Below, one piece after another: positions 53,636-63,700 of a stretch of DNA of 64,000 nt. How positions within the stretch are numbered: position 1 is the first letter of the stretch; every line of letters starts with the position of its first letter. Below the pieces are notes generated by a model. That model was not told where the DNA came from and did no database searches. It saw only the letters and a program-made list of their open reading frames with translations. The DNA is taken from positions 124,001 to 188,000 of the forward strand of contig NZ_JAQSDR010000012.1 in NCBI RefSeq assembly GCF_029946005.1, given 5' to 3'. Source of the stretch: Aquabacterium sp. (lineage in GTDB: Bacteria; Pseudomonadota; Gammaproteobacteria; Burkholderiales; Burkholderiaceae_C). A program made the translations under genes and the position numbers.

Positions 53636-54760
53636 TTAACCGGCTTGCATCGGCTCAGTTTGTTTGTTTGTGGATTGAGGTTGACATGTTTGGTAAATCC
53701 AACCATAAATTATTGCAAAAGCAACCGCGCCAATCACTAATGGTCCGGGTTGCTCGTTGGCCGCTACAGCCACCACCTGGCAAACTACAACCAAACCCCA
53801 GATCGTGGCGGTGGCCAAGCCATGGTTGAGCCAAGCGTGAGTTAGGTATTTCCCGCCGATGAGTTGTGATTGTTTGTATAACAACTGATGAAGGTGTGCC
53901 ATGTCTGGCAAGCCGCTGCCGACATGTGCCACCACACGTCGGCGGTACACTGAGTACACCGTTTCCCATACTGGATAGAAACAGGCTAGTAAAACTGCCC
54001 AAGTGGAAACATTTGGATTTCGCGCCAGTAGCAATACGCCACATTCGGCCACCCAGAAGCCCGCCAGATAAGCCCCGCCATCGCCCAGAAAAATCCGCCC
54101 AAACGGATAGTTCAACAATAAAAAACCAACCATCGCTGCTATGCCCCAAAGGCATAGCCTCATAACCAGCGGGTCGCTGTGCAGCCATGCGATTGAAGCC
54201 AGCCCGGCAAGCATCAGCGATACGCTGCCCGCAGCCAGTCCGTTCAAGCCATCAATAATGTTAACGGAATTGGTCATTCCTCCTACTGCGAAGCAGGTGA
54301 ATAGAATGGAAGCTACTGGGTATTGGATTAAAAAATCCAGAATAGGGGTGTCAAGATTAGTGAGTCGTGCATCAAGCAACCAAATTGCCATGCCGGCAGA
54401 TACAAAAGAAGACAGCAGCCGTATCCGGATAGACACGCGTTTGGTCAAGTCTTCAATCAGGCCTGCAGCGAACACGGGTAATGCGCATGCCAACAAGATC
54501 ATTGCCGCTGAGTGCGTCTGACCTTTCATCAAAAATCCAACTGCGCCACCCATGGCGAGAGCAACGAGCAACCCCACGCCACCGATCCTTGGAACGGGAG
54601 ACTCATGAATTTTCTGTGCGCCCTCCAAATCACTGTCATGAGACAAGTGTCCGTGCCAGCGTTGTGTCATCACGAGCAGCATGCATGCTAGAAAACTGGT
54701 GCTCAATATTGCAATAGCAGGCACTACCCAAGAAGGGGTATTCATGAAAAAGTCAGTCAT
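53636..54760 (-). CDS. polyprenyl-phosphate HexNAc-1-phosphate transferase, WecA/WbpL type
   Basis: 374 residues, about 11 transmembrane helices, PNPT superfamily. Catalytic signatures: IHESPVPRIGGVGLL, the NSVNIIDGLNGLAAG loop with the aspartate, GRIFLGDGGAYLAGF, and HLHQLLYK. It puts the first sugar phosphate on undecaprenyl phosphate and so starts the repeat unit. It is the first gene of the leftward arm, 101 bases from yacG, where its promoter must lie; no clear boxes are seen there. Confidence 0.9.
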   Translation of the reverse strand: MTDFFMNTPSWVVPAIAILSTSFLACMLLVMTQRWHGHLSHDSDLEGAQKIHESPVPRIGGVGLLVALAMGGAVGFLMKGQTHSAAMILLACALPVFAAGLIEDLTKRVSIRIRLLSSFVSAGMAIWLLDARLTNLDTPILDFLIQYPVASILFTCFAVGGMTNSVNIIDGLNGLAAGSVSLMLAGLASIAWLHSDPLVMRLCLWGIAAMVGFLLLNYPFGRIFLGDGGAYLAGFWVAECGVLLLARNPNVSTWAVLLACFYPVWETVYSVYRRRVVAHVGSGLPDMAHLHQLLYKQSQLIGGKYLTHAWLNHGLATATIWGLVVVCQVVAVAANEQPGPLVIGAVAFAIIYGWIYQTCQPQSTNKQTEPMQAG

Positions 54761-54861
54761 ACTATTGGCTCCACCCAGATTTGATTTTTATCGTGATTGT
54801 AAGTCGCCAACAGTTGCGCGCATGGTCAAGACATTAGCTAACCCATCTGGATGATTACGTC

Positions 54862-55047
54862 TCACTCCCTGGGCGTATCCAGCAAGTCTTCCGTTGTTGG
54901 CTTGACTTCAACCCGAAACTGCTCACTCGCCCAAGCCCCCAAATCAATCGCCTTGCACCCCTTGCTGCAAAACGGCCGATAGGGGTTGTCGGTGCGGTAA
55001 GACGCCATGTCCCCACACGAGGGGCAGCGCACAAGGATTTCACTCAT
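54862..55047 (-). CDS. yacG: DNA gyrase inhibitor YacG
   Basis: 61 residues, starting MSEILVRCPSCGDMASY. Zinc ligands: CPSC (8 and 11) and the C-x3-C pair in FCSKGCKAIDLGAWASE. E. coli YacG binds the GyrB C-terminus and inhibits gyrase. Eleven bases after zapD, in the widely conserved zapD-yacG order. Confidence 0.93.
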   Translation of the reverse strand: MSEILVRCPSCGDMASYRTDNPYRPFCSKGCKAIDLGAWASEQFRVEVKPTTEDLLDTPRE

Positions 55048-55057
55048 GTCTCAAAAC

Positions 55058-55843
55058 TCAAGCGCAAAGGGTCAATTCAAAAGCCGCATCAATGTCTGAG
55101 GCGAGTTTCAGCTTACCCTCGATGTCCTGCCGCATCAAGCGAATGGCCACCATGAGCCTGTTGCCACTGATCTCGGGCACCAGCCCCATGCCGGGGTCGA
55201 TGCGCAGGCGCAACAGCAAAAACGGCTTGTTCTCTTTCAGGCTTTGCTGATAGCTCCCACCCGGCGCAGCCACCATGTGTGGGTGCCCCGTGTCCCGCAA
55301 CAGGCTGAGCATCAACTTCAGCGCCTCGGCCAGCGGGGTGAGGGTGGCCACCCACTGTTGCAAATCGGCCTGTCGCTTTGGGGCGGCTTCGTGTTGCCAC
55401 GCAAAGTAAGACGGCAAATCAAACTCACAAGTACCACCCGGGATGCTGATGCGGCTGCGGATGCTCATCAGCCAATCGTTGCTGGCCAAGGTTTGCCCGG
55501 CTTTGCCGGGCACTTGCTGCAAGGCGTGGTGAGTTTGCTCGATGCGGCCTAGCACTTGGTCGAGCACGGCCTCTTGAATGGCCGGGTTGCCGCGCCAGCC
55601 CATGAACTGCGATTTGAACCGGTCCAGCTCTTTGAGCAGATCAGCCTTGAGGTCGGCCCGCGAGGCCACGTCCATGATCTCGAAGATGGTGCCCAGGGCG
55701 TAGTGGTGGTCGGTCGGGTGCTCGCGCCACATCAGCAAAATCAGGCGGTTGAACAGGTGTTCAAGCCGCAACATGGTGCGGATGCTTTCGTTGAAGGGAT
55801 ATTCGTACAGAATCAACGCGCCACCTGAGCTAAGTTGGGACAC
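55058..55843 (-). CDS. zapD: cell division protein ZapD
   Basis: 261 residues from a GTG at 55843. ILYEYPFNESIRTMLRLEHLFNRL is the family opening, and PGGSYQQSLKENKPFLLLRLRID lies near the C-terminus. ZapD cross-links FtsZ filaments at midcell. The start lacks a clear Shine-Dalgarno sequence; coaE stops six bases before it, so coupling is probable. Confidence 0.94.
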   Translation of the reverse strand: MSQLSSGGALILYEYPFNESIRTMLRLEHLFNRLILLMWREHPTDHHYALGTIFEIMDVASRADLKADLLKELDRFKSQFMGWRGNPAIQEAVLDQVLGRIEQTHHALQQVPGKAGQTLASNDWLMSIRSRISIPGGTCEFDLPSYFAWQHEAAPKRQADLQQWVATLTPLAEALKLMLSLLRDTGHPHMVAAPGGSYQQSLKENKPFLLLRLRIDPGMGLVPEISGNRLMVAIRLMRQDIEGKLKLASDIDAAFELTLCA

Positions 55844-55849
55844 CAGCAG

Positions 55850-56467
55850 TCAAGCGTGATTGTTCCACAGGCGCCAGACCTTCTGGACCTCGTCCCTTAA
55901 TTCATCCAGGCTCAAGCCGTCATTGAAGATCACCTGGTCGGCCACGGCCAGGCGCATCTCGCGCGTTGCTTGCTGCGCGATGACTTTTTCCACCGCCTCG
56001 CGCGTCCAGCCCGAGCGCGCCATCACGCGGGCAATTTGCGTTTCAACGGGGCAGTCCACCACCAGCACGCTGTCGACCTTTTGCTTCCACCGCGTGCCTG
56101 ATTCGGCCAGCAGCGGCACGTCGTAAACCACGATCTGGTCGGGCTGGGCCTGGTTGGCATGCAGGTCGGCATGTTGGCCTATCAAGGGGTGCAGGATGCC
56201 TTCAAGCTGGATCAGGGCACCTGGATCAGTGAAGGCCAATTCGCGCATGCGGGTGCGGTTCATGGCGCCGTGCTCGTCCACAAAATCCGGGCCGAATTGC
56301 CGCTGAATATGGGCGATGGCCGCCCCGCCTGGCGCCGTGAGGGTGCGCGAGATGGCGTCCAGGTCGACCAGGTGGGCGCCCAGGCCGACCAGCATCTGGG
56401 CCACGGTGGATTTGCCGCTGCCGATGCCGCCGGTCAGGCCGATTGTTTTCAGGCCCAGCCCAGCCAT
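55850..56467 (-). CDS. coaE: dephospho-CoA kinase
   Basis: 205 residues. The P-loop GGIGSGKST (13-21) opens the kinase fold. [12 protein letters not shown] and [10 protein letters not shown] follow. It catalyses the last step of coenzyme A synthesis. The start overlaps the end of pilD by 19 bases. Confidence 0.96.
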   Translation of the reverse strand: MAGLGLKTIGLTGGIGSGKSTVAQMLVGLGAHLVDLDAISRTLTAPGGAAIAHIQRQFGPDFVDEHGAMNRTRMRELAFTDPGALIQLEGILHPLIGQHADLHANQAQPDQIVVYDVPLLAESGTRWKQKVDSVLVVDCPVETQIARVMARSGWTREAVEKVIAQQATREMRLAVADQVIFNDGLSLDELRDEVQKVWRLWNNHA

Positions 56468-57312
56468 CCCAGCACCCGCTCTGGCCCTGCCAGCATGACC
56501 ACCAGGCCTGCGCCGCCCAGGAATGGGCCGTAGGGGATGTAGTGGCCTTCACGCAGGGTGCTGGCCAGTTTCATGCCGATGCCCACGATGGCGCCAATGA
56601 TGGACGAGGCCAGCACCACCGGCAGCACCATTTGCCACCCCAGCCAGGCGCCCAGGGCCGCCAGCAGTTTGAAGTCGCCGTAGCCCATGCCCTCTTTGCC
56701 CGTGGCGAGCTTGAACAGCCAATAAACCGACCACAGTGACAGGTAGCCAGCCACCGCTCCCCACACAGCTTCGCTCAAGGGCAGCGTCCAGCCCAGCGCG
56801 GCAGCGATCAAACCGGCCCAAAGCAAGGGCAGGGTCAGGTCATCGGGGAGCAGGGTGGTGTCCCAATCAATGGCCGATGCCGCCACCAGCACGGCCACAA
56901 ACCCGCACCACAGCAAGGTGGTGGGCTGGGCGCCAAAACGCCAGCCACAGGCAGCGAAGAGCAGCGCCGTGACCAACTCGATCAAGGGGTAGCGCACGGA
57001 GATGCGCGTGCCGCAGCTGGAGCACTTGCCGCGCAAGACCAGCCAGCTGACGAGCGGGATGTTTTCGTACCAGCGGATGGCATGGCCGCAAGAGGGGCAG
57101 CGCGAGGCAGGCTTGGACAGCGTCAGTGGCGCGGCGGTATCTTCCGCTTTGGTTGGCAGTTCCAGCATGGCCGCGCTGTCGGCACGCCATTGGCGCTCTA
57201 GCATCAGCGGCATGCGGTGGATGACGACGTTCAGGAAGCTGCCGACGCACAGGCCCAGCACGGCCAATCCCCACGTTGTCGTGAGGATGGCCAACAGTTC
57301 ATGAAACTGCAT
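56449..57312 (-). CDS. pilD: type IV prepilin peptidase
   Basis: 287 residues, bifunctional leader peptidase and N-methyltransferase for pilins, in the inner membrane. The cytoplasmic zinc domain has Cys72/Cys75 and Cys97/Cys100. Catalytic aspartates: Asp149 in [12 protein letters not shown] and Asp213 in GYGDFK. About seven to eight helices. Its last 19 bases overlap coaE in a different frame. It is six bases after pilC. Confidence 0.96.
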   Translation of the reverse strand: MQFHELLAILTTTWGLAVLGLCVGSFLNVVIHRMPLMLERQWRADSAAMLELPTKAEDTAAPLTLSKPASRCPSCGHAIRWYENIPLVSWLVLRGKCSSCGTRISVRYPLIELVTALLFAACGWRFGAQPTTLLWCGFVAVLVAASAIDWDTTLLPDDLTLPLLWAGLIAAALGWTLPLSEAVWGAVAGYLSLWSVYWLFKLATGKEGMGYGDFKLLAALGAWLGWQMVLPVVLASSIIGAIVGIGMKLASTLREGHYIPYGPFLGGAGLVVMLAGPERVLGWLGWA

Positions 57313-57318
57313 GGGCCT

Positions 57319-58536
57319 TCAGACCACCTGGCCGAGTTTGAAGATGGGCAGGTACATGGAGACCACAATGCCGCCGATGATGCCGCCCAGGATCACGATG
57401 ATGAAGGGCTCCATCAGGCTGGACAGGGCCTTGACGGCTTCGTCAACTTCTTCTTCGTAGAAGTCGGCAGCTTTGCCCAGCATGTGGTCCAGCGAGCCGG
57501 ACTCTTCACCGATCGAGGCCATCTGCAGCACCATGACGGGAAACAGGTTGGCGGATTGCATGGATGTGGTCAGGCTGGTGCCGGTGGACACGTCGCGCTG
57601 GATTTGCTCGGTGGCTTCGGCGAAAACGGCATTGCCTGCGGCACCGCCCACGGAGTCCAGCGCCTCGACCAGGGGCACGCCCGCGGCGAACATGGTGGAC
57701 AGGGTGCGTGTCCAGCGCGCCACGGCGGACTTGAACATCAGGCTACCAAACACGGGCATTTTGAGGAGCAGCCGGTCCATGGTTTTCTGCATCTTTTCAG
57801 AGCGGCGCCAGGTTTGCATGAAAAAGTAGACGCTGCCGCCAATGGCCCCAAAAATGGCCCACCAGTACGCCACGAAGATCTCCGACATGGCCATCACGAA
57901 CAAGGTCGGGGCGGGCAGTTCGGCGCCAAAAGAGGTGAACACTTCCTTGAACGCGGGGATCACGAAGATCATGATCACGGCGACCACCACGAAGGCCACC
58001 ACCAGCACGGCGATGGGGTAGGTCAGGGCCGATTTGATCTTTTGCTTGATCGCGATGGTTTTTTCTTGGTAGATAGCCAGGCGTTCCAGCAGGGCTTCCA
58101 AAATACCGGCGGCTTCACCGGCTTCGACCAAGTTGCAGTACAGGGCATCAAAGTACAGCGGGTGCTTGCGGAACGCGGCCGACAAGCTCGTCCCGGTTTC
58201 AACATCCTGGCGGATGTCGTTGAGCAGTTTGGTGACGCGAGGGTTCGTGCTTCCCCGCCCCACGATGTCGAACGATTGCAGCAAGGGCACACCGGCGCGC
58301 ATCATGGTGGCCAGTTGGCGCGTGAAGATCGCGATGTCCTTTTGTTTGACCGAGCTACCACCTTTGGTGCGGCGCTTCTTGACCTTCTGCACCAGGATGC
58401 CTTGGCGGCGCAAGGTGGCGCTGACCACGGCCTCCCCGGCCGAACGCATCTCGCCGCGCACCACCTTGCCGTTGCGGTCCTTGCCTTCCCATTCGAAGAC
58501 AAATTCTTGTGCTTTAGAGGCGGTTGCCGTGGCCAT
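57319..58536 (-). CDS. pilC: type IV pilus inner-membrane platform protein
   Basis: 405 residues with two T2SSF domains. FTRQLATMMRAGVPLLQSFDI and WTRTLSTMFAAGVPLVEALD are the paired signatures, each followed by the helices typical of GspF/PilC. It forms the platform on which PilB works. Intact length. Sits 44 bases after pilB. Confidence 0.97.
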   Translation of the reverse strand: MATATASKAQEFVFEWEGKDRNGKVVRGEMRSAGEAVVSATLRRQGILVQKVKKRRTKGGSSVKQKDIAIFTRQLATMMRAGVPLLQSFDIVGRGSTNPRVTKLLNDIRQDVETGTSLSAAFRKHPLYFDALYCNLVEAGEAAGILEALLERLAIYQEKTIAIKQKIKSALTYPIAVLVVAFVVVAVIMIFVIPAFKEVFTSFGAELPAPTLFVMAMSEIFVAYWWAIFGAIGGSVYFFMQTWRRSEKMQKTMDRLLLKMPVFGSLMFKSAVARWTRTLSTMFAAGVPLVEALDSVGGAAGNAVFAEATEQIQRDVSTGTSLTTSMQSANLFPVMVLQMASIGEESGSLDHMLGKAADFYEEEVDEAVKALSSLMEPFIIVILGGIIGGIVVSMYLPIFKLGQVV

Positions 58537-58580
58537 GTGGGGAACTCCGAGGGCGCGTCGCGCTGATCTGATTTAGTTGA

Positions 58581-60314
58581 CTATTCGTTGGTGACCGAGA
58601 TCACCTCTTCCAGAGAAGTCATGCCGGCTTTGACCTTGACCAAGCCGGCCTCGCGCAAGTCTCGCACGCCTTCGCGCTTGGCTTGCTCCGCAATATCCAT
58701 GGCTGTGCCCAGTCGGAGGATGATGCGTTGTATTTCTTCACTGATGGGCATGACTTGGTAAAGGCCAACCCGCCCTTTGTAACCATTGTTGCAACTTGAA
58801 CAGCCCACAGCCTTGTAAGGACGCCATGAACCGTCGAGGTCGGCCTCTTTGAAGCCGGCCCGCATCAGTGCCTCTTTAGGATACTCCGCCGGTGCTTTGC
58901 ACACATCGCAAAGTTTGCGCGCCAGGCGCTGTGCCGTGATCAAGATCACGGCCGAAGCGATGTTGAACGGCGGGATGCCCATGTTCAACAGCCGCGTGAG
59001 CGTGGTGGGGGCATCGTTGGTGTGCAAGGTAGACATCACCATGTGGCCGGTCTGCGCTGCCTTGATGGCGATGTCGCCTGTTTCCTGGTCTCGGATTTCG
59101 CCGACCATGATGACGTCGGGATCTTGCCGCAGGAAGGCCTTAAGCGAGGCCGAGAAGGTCAGGCCCGCGCGGTCGTTCACGTTGACCTGGTTGATGCCGG
59201 GCAAGTTGATTTCAGCCGGGTCTTCAACGGTGCATATGTTGACGCCAGGCTGGTTCAGGATGTTCAGGCACGAGTACAGCGACACGGTTTTGCCCGAACC
59301 CGTGGGCCCGGTGACCAACACCATCCCGTAGGGCCGATAGATCGCATTCATCAGGCGCTCTTTTTCGGCAGGCTCGTAGCCCAAGGCCTCAATGCCCATT
59401 TTGGCCGACGCCGAATCCAGGATCCGGATCACGATCTTTTCGCCAAACAGGGTGGGCAAGGTGCTGACCCGGAAATCGATGGACTTGTTGCCGAACTTGA
59501 GTTTCATGCGGCCGTCTTGCGGCACGCGTTTTTCTGCGATGTCCAGCCGCGAGATGACCTTGATGCGCGAGGCCAGCTTGTCCTTGATGGCAATCGGTGG
59601 CTGCGTGACTTCGCGCAATTCGCCATCGACCCGAAACCGCACGCGGTAGTTGAACTCGTAGGGCTCGAAGTGCAAGTCAGACGCGCGGGCGTTGATGGCA
59701 TCGACCAGCATCTTCTGCAGGAACTTGACGACTGGGGCGTCTTCCACCTCGGTGGACAGCTCGGCCGCCTCGGGCTGGCTGGGGTTGTTCAAGTCATCGG
59801 TGATGTCGAACTCGAAATCACCGGAGGTCAGGGCATTGAGCTGTTCTTCGGCCGAGGCGGTTTGCCCTTCCAGCAGGCGCGACAGCTTGTCGTGCTCGAC
59901 GATGACCCATTCCGGGGTCAGCTGGGTGGCGAACTTGATGCGCTCAATGGCTTCCTGGTCGGTCGGGTCGGCGCCGGCCACGAACAGGCGGTTGCCGCGC
60001 TTGGACAGCACGACCACCTGGTATTGCGTCGACAGCTTGTTGTCGATCACGCCCTTGGGCAGGCGCTGCAGATCGACGGCGGCCAGGTCGAGCACGGGCA
60101 CGGCCAGGGAGGTGGACAGGGTTTGGGCCAGTTCGCTGGCAGAAATGGCACCGCTGGACATCAGCGCGCTGATGAAGCTGCGCTTTTGGTCCTTGGCAGA
60201 GCGGGTGAGGTCTCCTGCGGATTTGACGTCGAGTTTGCCGGCGTTGACCAACACGCGGGCCACGCCAGTCAACGATCCGGAGCCGGGAGCTTCTACCAGG
60301 GTGTTATCGACCAT
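58581..60314 (-). CDS. pilB: type IV pilus extension ATPase
   Basis: 577 residues. An N-terminal MshEN-type domain is followed by the GspE ATPase: Walker A GPTGSGKT, Asp box and Walker B (DPDVIMVGEIRD), His box (TGHMVMSTLHTNDA), and the tetracysteine zinc site CDVC...CSSC near residue 460-495. It powers pilus assembly. The start is ATG 60314; only a weak GGA lies upstream. Confidence 0.97.
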   Translation of the reverse strand: MVDNTLVEAPGSGSLTGVARVLVNAGKLDVKSAGDLTRSAKDQKRSFISALMSSGAISASELAQTLSTSLAVPVLDLAAVDLQRLPKGVIDNKLSTQYQVVVLSKRGNRLFVAGADPTDQEAIERIKFATQLTPEWVIVEHDKLSRLLEGQTASAEEQLNALTSGDFEFDITDDLNNPSQPEAAELSTEVEDAPVVKFLQKMLVDAINARASDLHFEPYEFNYRVRFRVDGELREVTQPPIAIKDKLASRIKVISRLDIAEKRVPQDGRMKLKFGNKSIDFRVSTLPTLFGEKIVIRILDSASAKMGIEALGYEPAEKERLMNAIYRPYGMVLVTGPTGSGKTVSLYSCLNILNQPGVNICTVEDPAEINLPGINQVNVNDRAGLTFSASLKAFLRQDPDVIMVGEIRDQETGDIAIKAAQTGHMVMSTLHTNDAPTTLTRLLNMGIPPFNIASAVILITAQRLARKLCDVCKAPAEYPKEALMRAGFKEADLDGSWRPYKAVGCSSCNNGYKGRVGLYQVMPISEEIQRIILRLGTAMDIAEQAKREGVRDLREAGLVKVKAGMTSLEEVISVTNE

Positions 60315-60393
60315 TTAATAAATCATCCGCGATTCAATACCGTCTGTAAACCACAAAAGACCGTTAATCACCCTGGATTATCGCGGTTCAGGT

Positions 60394-62124
60394 TCAATGG
60401 GCGGACTGGATTTTCACCATGCCGGCGTAAAGACCTTGCCGTGCGATAAGTTCGGAATGGGTGCCTTGCTCCACCACTTTGCCTTCGGACATGACGTAGA
60501 TGCAATCGGCGTTGCGGATGGTGCTGAGGCGGTGGGCGATCAGGATCAGGGTTTTGCTGCCGCGCAGGTCTTCGATGGAGCGCTGGACCACGGCCTCGGA
60601 TTCAGAATCAAGCGCGGAGGTGGCTTCGTCAAAAATCCAGACGGCGGCGTCGCGGTAGAGGGCGCGGGCGATGGCCAGGCGTTGGCGCTGGCCGCCCGAC
60701 AAGCGGCTGCCGTTGGTGCCCACGGCGGCGTCCATGCCTTCGGGCAGGGTCAGCACGTGGTTCCACAGATTGGCGGCTTTCAGGCAGTTCTCGACTTTGG
60801 CGCGGTCCAGGCCCAAGGGGCTGGCGTACGCGACGTTCTCGGCGATGGAGCCTTCGAACAACACGATGTCTTGCGAGACCACGGCGAAATGACTGCGCAA
60901 GCTGGCCAATTTCAACTGCTCTGTGGGCACGCCATCCAGGGTGATCTGGCCACTGCTGGGGTAGGCAAAGCGCAAGAGGGTGTTGACGACGGTGGTTTTG
61001 CCGGCGCCCGATGAGCCGACCAGGGCAATGGTGCTGCCCGGCGCGACGTGCAGGTTCAAGCCATTCAAGGCCGGGTTGGTGGCCCCGTCAAATTGAACCG
61101 TCACATCGTTGAAATCGATTCGCCCCTGGCTGGTGGGCATCTCCACCGTGCCGGCGTCGGGTTCGGGCGGGGTGTTGAGCAATTCGAACGCGCCCCCGGC
61201 CGTGATCAGGGCGCTGTTGATGGGTTGGAACACGTCTGTCAAATGGCGCATGGGCGAAATCGTCATCAACAAGGCGGTGATGAAGGAGACGAACTCACCC
61301 ACGGTGGAAGCGCCTTTGCTGGCCTGCCACAGGGCCAGGGTCAGGATGATGGACACCCCGATGGCGGCCACGATCTGTGTCAGGGGAGTCACCAGCGAAC
61401 TGGTGGCCACCTGTTTCATCGTCATGCGGCGATGCAGAGTGGCTTCTCGGTCAAAGCGCTGCAACTCAAAATCAACGGCACCAAAGGTGCGCACCACACG
61501 CCAGGCGCGGGCGTTGTCGTCCACCGTGGTCACCAGCCGCAATTGCGACTGGTACTGAGCTTGGCCCACCTTGTTCAGGCGCTTTTGCACCAGTTTCACA
61601 GTCAGCCCGAGCAAGGGCATGGACACGAAGGCGATGAGTGTCAGTTGCGGGTTGAGGTAGATCAGGTAGGCGATCAGGAAGAACAGCGTGGAGGCATCTT
61701 TCACGATGGACACGATCGCATTGCTCATCAGTGTGGAGGCGCCTTGCGGATCACTGATGACCTTGCTGACGGCCACGCCTGGGCTGATGGAAGTGAACAA
61801 CTTGGCATCGGCCTTGAGCAAGGACCGCATCAAATCGCGGCGAAGGTTCAGCACCATGGTGGATGAGGCGGAATTCATCACATAGGCGCCGCCGAAGTTG
61901 AAGGTGCCTCGGACCACGAACAAGCCGATGACCACCACGGGCACCAACCAAAGCGGGTATTTCAAGCCTTCTTGGAAGCCCGAATCGATCAGTTTTTTGA
62001 ACAAGGCGGGCAACAGGGGCTCCACCGCCGCGCCCAGCATGAAAAACACCAAGGCCATGCTCAGCATGCGCCATTGGGGGCGGGCGTAGCTCAACAACTG
62101 TTGAGCGGTGTCTTTCGATTCCAT
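60394..62124 (-). CDS. msbA: lipid A export ATP-binding/permease protein MsbA
   Basis: 576 residues. ABC half-transporter with six N-terminal helices (residues 15-310) and an ATPase domain: Walker A VGSSGAGKTT, signature LSGGQRQRLAIARAL, Walker B VWIFDEATSALD, switch His in LIAHRLST. It flips lipid A-core across the inner membrane. The ATG at 62124 overlaps the waaC stop by one base (TAATG). An open frame before it lacks similarity. Confidence 0.93.
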   Translation of the reverse strand: MESKDTAQQLLSYARPQWRMLSMALVFFMLGAAVEPLLPALFKKLIDSGFQEGLKYPLWLVPVVVIGLFVVRGTFNFGGAYVMNSASSTMVLNLRRDLMRSLLKADAKLFTSISPGVAVSKVISDPQGASTLMSNAIVSIVKDASTLFFLIAYLIYLNPQLTLIAFVSMPLLGLTVKLVQKRLNKVGQAQYQSQLRLVTTVDDNARAWRVVRTFGAVDFELQRFDREATLHRRMTMKQVATSSLVTPLTQIVAAIGVSIILTLALWQASKGASTVGEFVSFITALLMTISPMRHLTDVFQPINSALITAGGAFELLNTPPEPDAGTVEMPTSQGRIDFNDVTVQFDGATNPALNGLNLHVAPGSTIALVGSSGAGKTTVVNTLLRFAYPSSGQITLDGVPTEQLKLASLRSHFAVVSQDIVLFEGSIAENVAYASPLGLDRAKVENCLKAANLWNHVLTLPEGMDAAVGTNGSRLSGGQRQRLAIARALYRDAAVWIFDEATSALDSESEAVVQRSIEDLRGSKTLILIAHRLSTIRNADCIYVMSEGKVVEQGTHSELIARQGLYAGMVKIQSAH

Positions 62125-63071
62125 TAAAGCAACTGGTCCATTGAGGCGAGAACTTCGGTGCGCGATGGTACTTGGCCTTTGCCACCCAGGCTGATGACGT
62201 GGCCTGAGCCGGTGACGCCCGCCAAGCCAGGTTCGTGATCGCAGTAAATGCCCAGGGTGGGGCGGCCGTGCGCGGCGGCCAGGTGGGTCAAGCCCGTGTC
62301 CAGGCCCACCACCAATTGGGCATGCGCCAAGGTATCGCCGGCTTGGGCCACGGTCAGAAAGGGCGGCACCACGCCGTCGCACGCCTGGGCAATGTTTTTG
62401 GCGCGCTGCTCTTCTTCGGGGCTGCCCCACATCACGGCGATGGCGAGGCCTTTCTGACGCAACTGACTGGCGGCGACAATCCAGTCTTGTTGGGGCCAGA
62501 GTTTTTCGGGGCGGCTGGCGCAAGGGATCAGGACGGCGTAGGGGCCGGGCGCGGGAGTCCAGGCCTCGGCGCTGGCCTTCAAGCCGAAGTTGGGCGGGGT
62601 GGTGGGCAAGGTGTAGCCCAGCACCTGCGCGGCCAATTGGCGGCAGCGGTCTACCGCGTGCAGGTCGCGTGAGACACGGGCATGGCGTTTGTAAAAAAGG
62701 CTGGCCAGGGGCTCGCGGATGCTTTGGCGGTCGTAGCCTGCGCGCGGGCCTTGCGCAAAGCAGGCAAACAGCGCGCTTTTGAGCAGGCCTTGCATGTCGA
62801 TGACCAGGTCATAGCGGTGCAGCGCCATCTCGGCGCGCCAGGTTTTGATGGCCGCTTTGGTGTCGGGGGCCCGCAGGCTTTTGCGCCACTTGCGCCATTG
62901 CAACGTGATCACGCGGTTGACCGCCCGGTGCTGATTGGGCATGGCCGCAAAGCTCTTTTCCACCAACCAGTCGATCTGAATACCTGGGATCGCCTGCGCG
63001 ATGTCGCTGATGGCGGGCAGGGCGTGGACGACATCGCCCATGGAGCTGGTTTTGACGATCAGGATGCGCAT
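62124..63071 (-). CDS. waaC: lipopolysaccharide heptosyltransferase I
   Basis: 315 residues, GT9 family. MRILIVKTSSMGDVVHALPA, YDLVIDMQGLLKSAL and VVGLDTGLTHLAAAHGRPTLGIY are the family hallmarks. It adds the first heptose to Kdo of the inner core. Start ATG 63071 follows the antitoxin stop directly. It joins msbA as an LPS unit. Confidence 0.95.
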   Translation of the reverse strand: MRILIVKTSSMGDVVHALPAISDIAQAIPGIQIDWLVEKSFAAMPNQHRAVNRVITLQWRKWRKSLRAPDTKAAIKTWRAEMALHRYDLVIDMQGLLKSALFACFAQGPRAGYDRQSIREPLASLFYKRHARVSRDLHAVDRCRQLAAQVLGYTLPTTPPNFGLKASAEAWTPAPGPYAVLIPCASRPEKLWPQQDWIVAASQLRQKGLAIAVMWGSPEEEQRAKNIAQACDGVVPPFLTVAQAGDTLAHAQLVVGLDTGLTHLAAAHGRPTLGIYCDHEPGLAGVTGSGHVISLGGKGQVPSRTEVLASMDQLL

Positions 63072-63371
63072 TCAGGCATCTTTGGATGGCGTTCGTTGTG
63101 CAGGTCGCTCGGTCAAGCGGCCCGTGACGTACTTGTGCAGCACGCTGGCAATGAGCGTTTGATAAGGAATGCCTTCTTCCAGTGCTTTGACCTGAATGTC
63201 GGAGAGGTCTCCCGACGACAGCCGGATGTTGACCCTGCGGTCCTTGAGGGCCGTGGCCCTGGCTGCCGCCTTGAACTTGGCCAACTCGCTCTTGCTGGCG
63301 ATGGACTTCAGTTGGCCTTTTTCAAAGGCCTGGAGAAGTTCGCTCTCTTCGTGATCAATCTTGGTGGGCAT
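63072..63371 (-). CDS. antitoxin of a BrnT-like toxin-antitoxin pair
   Basis: 99 residues from the ATG at 63371 (AAGGAG six bases upstream). The C-terminal part DRRVNIRLSSGDLSDIQVKALEEGIPYQTLI is a ribbon-helix-helix DNA-binding domain of the CopG/BrnA kind, preceded by a helical toxin-binding portion (ESELLQAFEKGQLKSIASKS). It overlaps the toxin gene by 17 bases. It probably represses the pair's promoter. Confidence 0.8.
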   Translation of the reverse strand: MPTKIDHEESELLQAFEKGQLKSIASKSELAKFKAAARATALKDRRVNIRLSSGDLSDIQVKALEEGIPYQTLIASVLHKYVTGRLTERPAQRTPSKDA

Positions 63372-63651
63372 CATCGGCTCCTTGGGGCAAGTATTCCTTG
63401 GTCGCTTTGCGGCTAGGGATGACGGTTTTGAGAAAGAAGTATTCGTCTTCTTCGACAAACGGAACCAAGTAGGCGTAGCTGTCATGGGCGACGACAAGAA
63501 CCCGTTGTCTAGGGTATTTTTGCTCATTTGGATGAGCAAGGATGTCCAGCAGGCCACCACCTTCGATGGCGACGACCATGCTTTCGAACGACACGCCTCG
63601 TTCTTCCTTGAGCACGTTGTTCTTATCCGGGCTCCAGCGGAATGGCTTCAT
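63355..63651 (-). CDS. BrnT-like toxin
   Basis: 98 residues. It begins KPFRWSPDKNNVLKEERGVSFE, the BrnT opening (F-x-W-x-x-x-K-N), and has VLVVAHDSYAYLVPFVEEDE and KTVIPSRKATKEYL at the end. BrnT folds like RelE ribonucleases. The toxin gene comes first, then the antitoxin, as in brnTA. No strong ribosome-binding site precedes the ATG at 63651. Confidence 0.78.
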   Translation of the reverse strand: MKPFRWSPDKNNVLKEERGVSFESMVVAIEGGGLLDILAHPNEQKYPRQRVLVVAHDSYAYLVPFVEEDEYFFLKTVIPSRKATKEYLPQGADDAHQD

Positions 63652-63700
63652 CGCGTTATGCTAGCCCAATGTGTGCCTTTTGTCACCAGGCGGCTGGTGT

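Noticed and set aside
34763..54760. The whole polysaccharide locus as a recently integrated island
   Set aside because: No integrase, attachment repeat or tRNA flanks it. It lies between core genes and could be an old, internally reshuffled locus.
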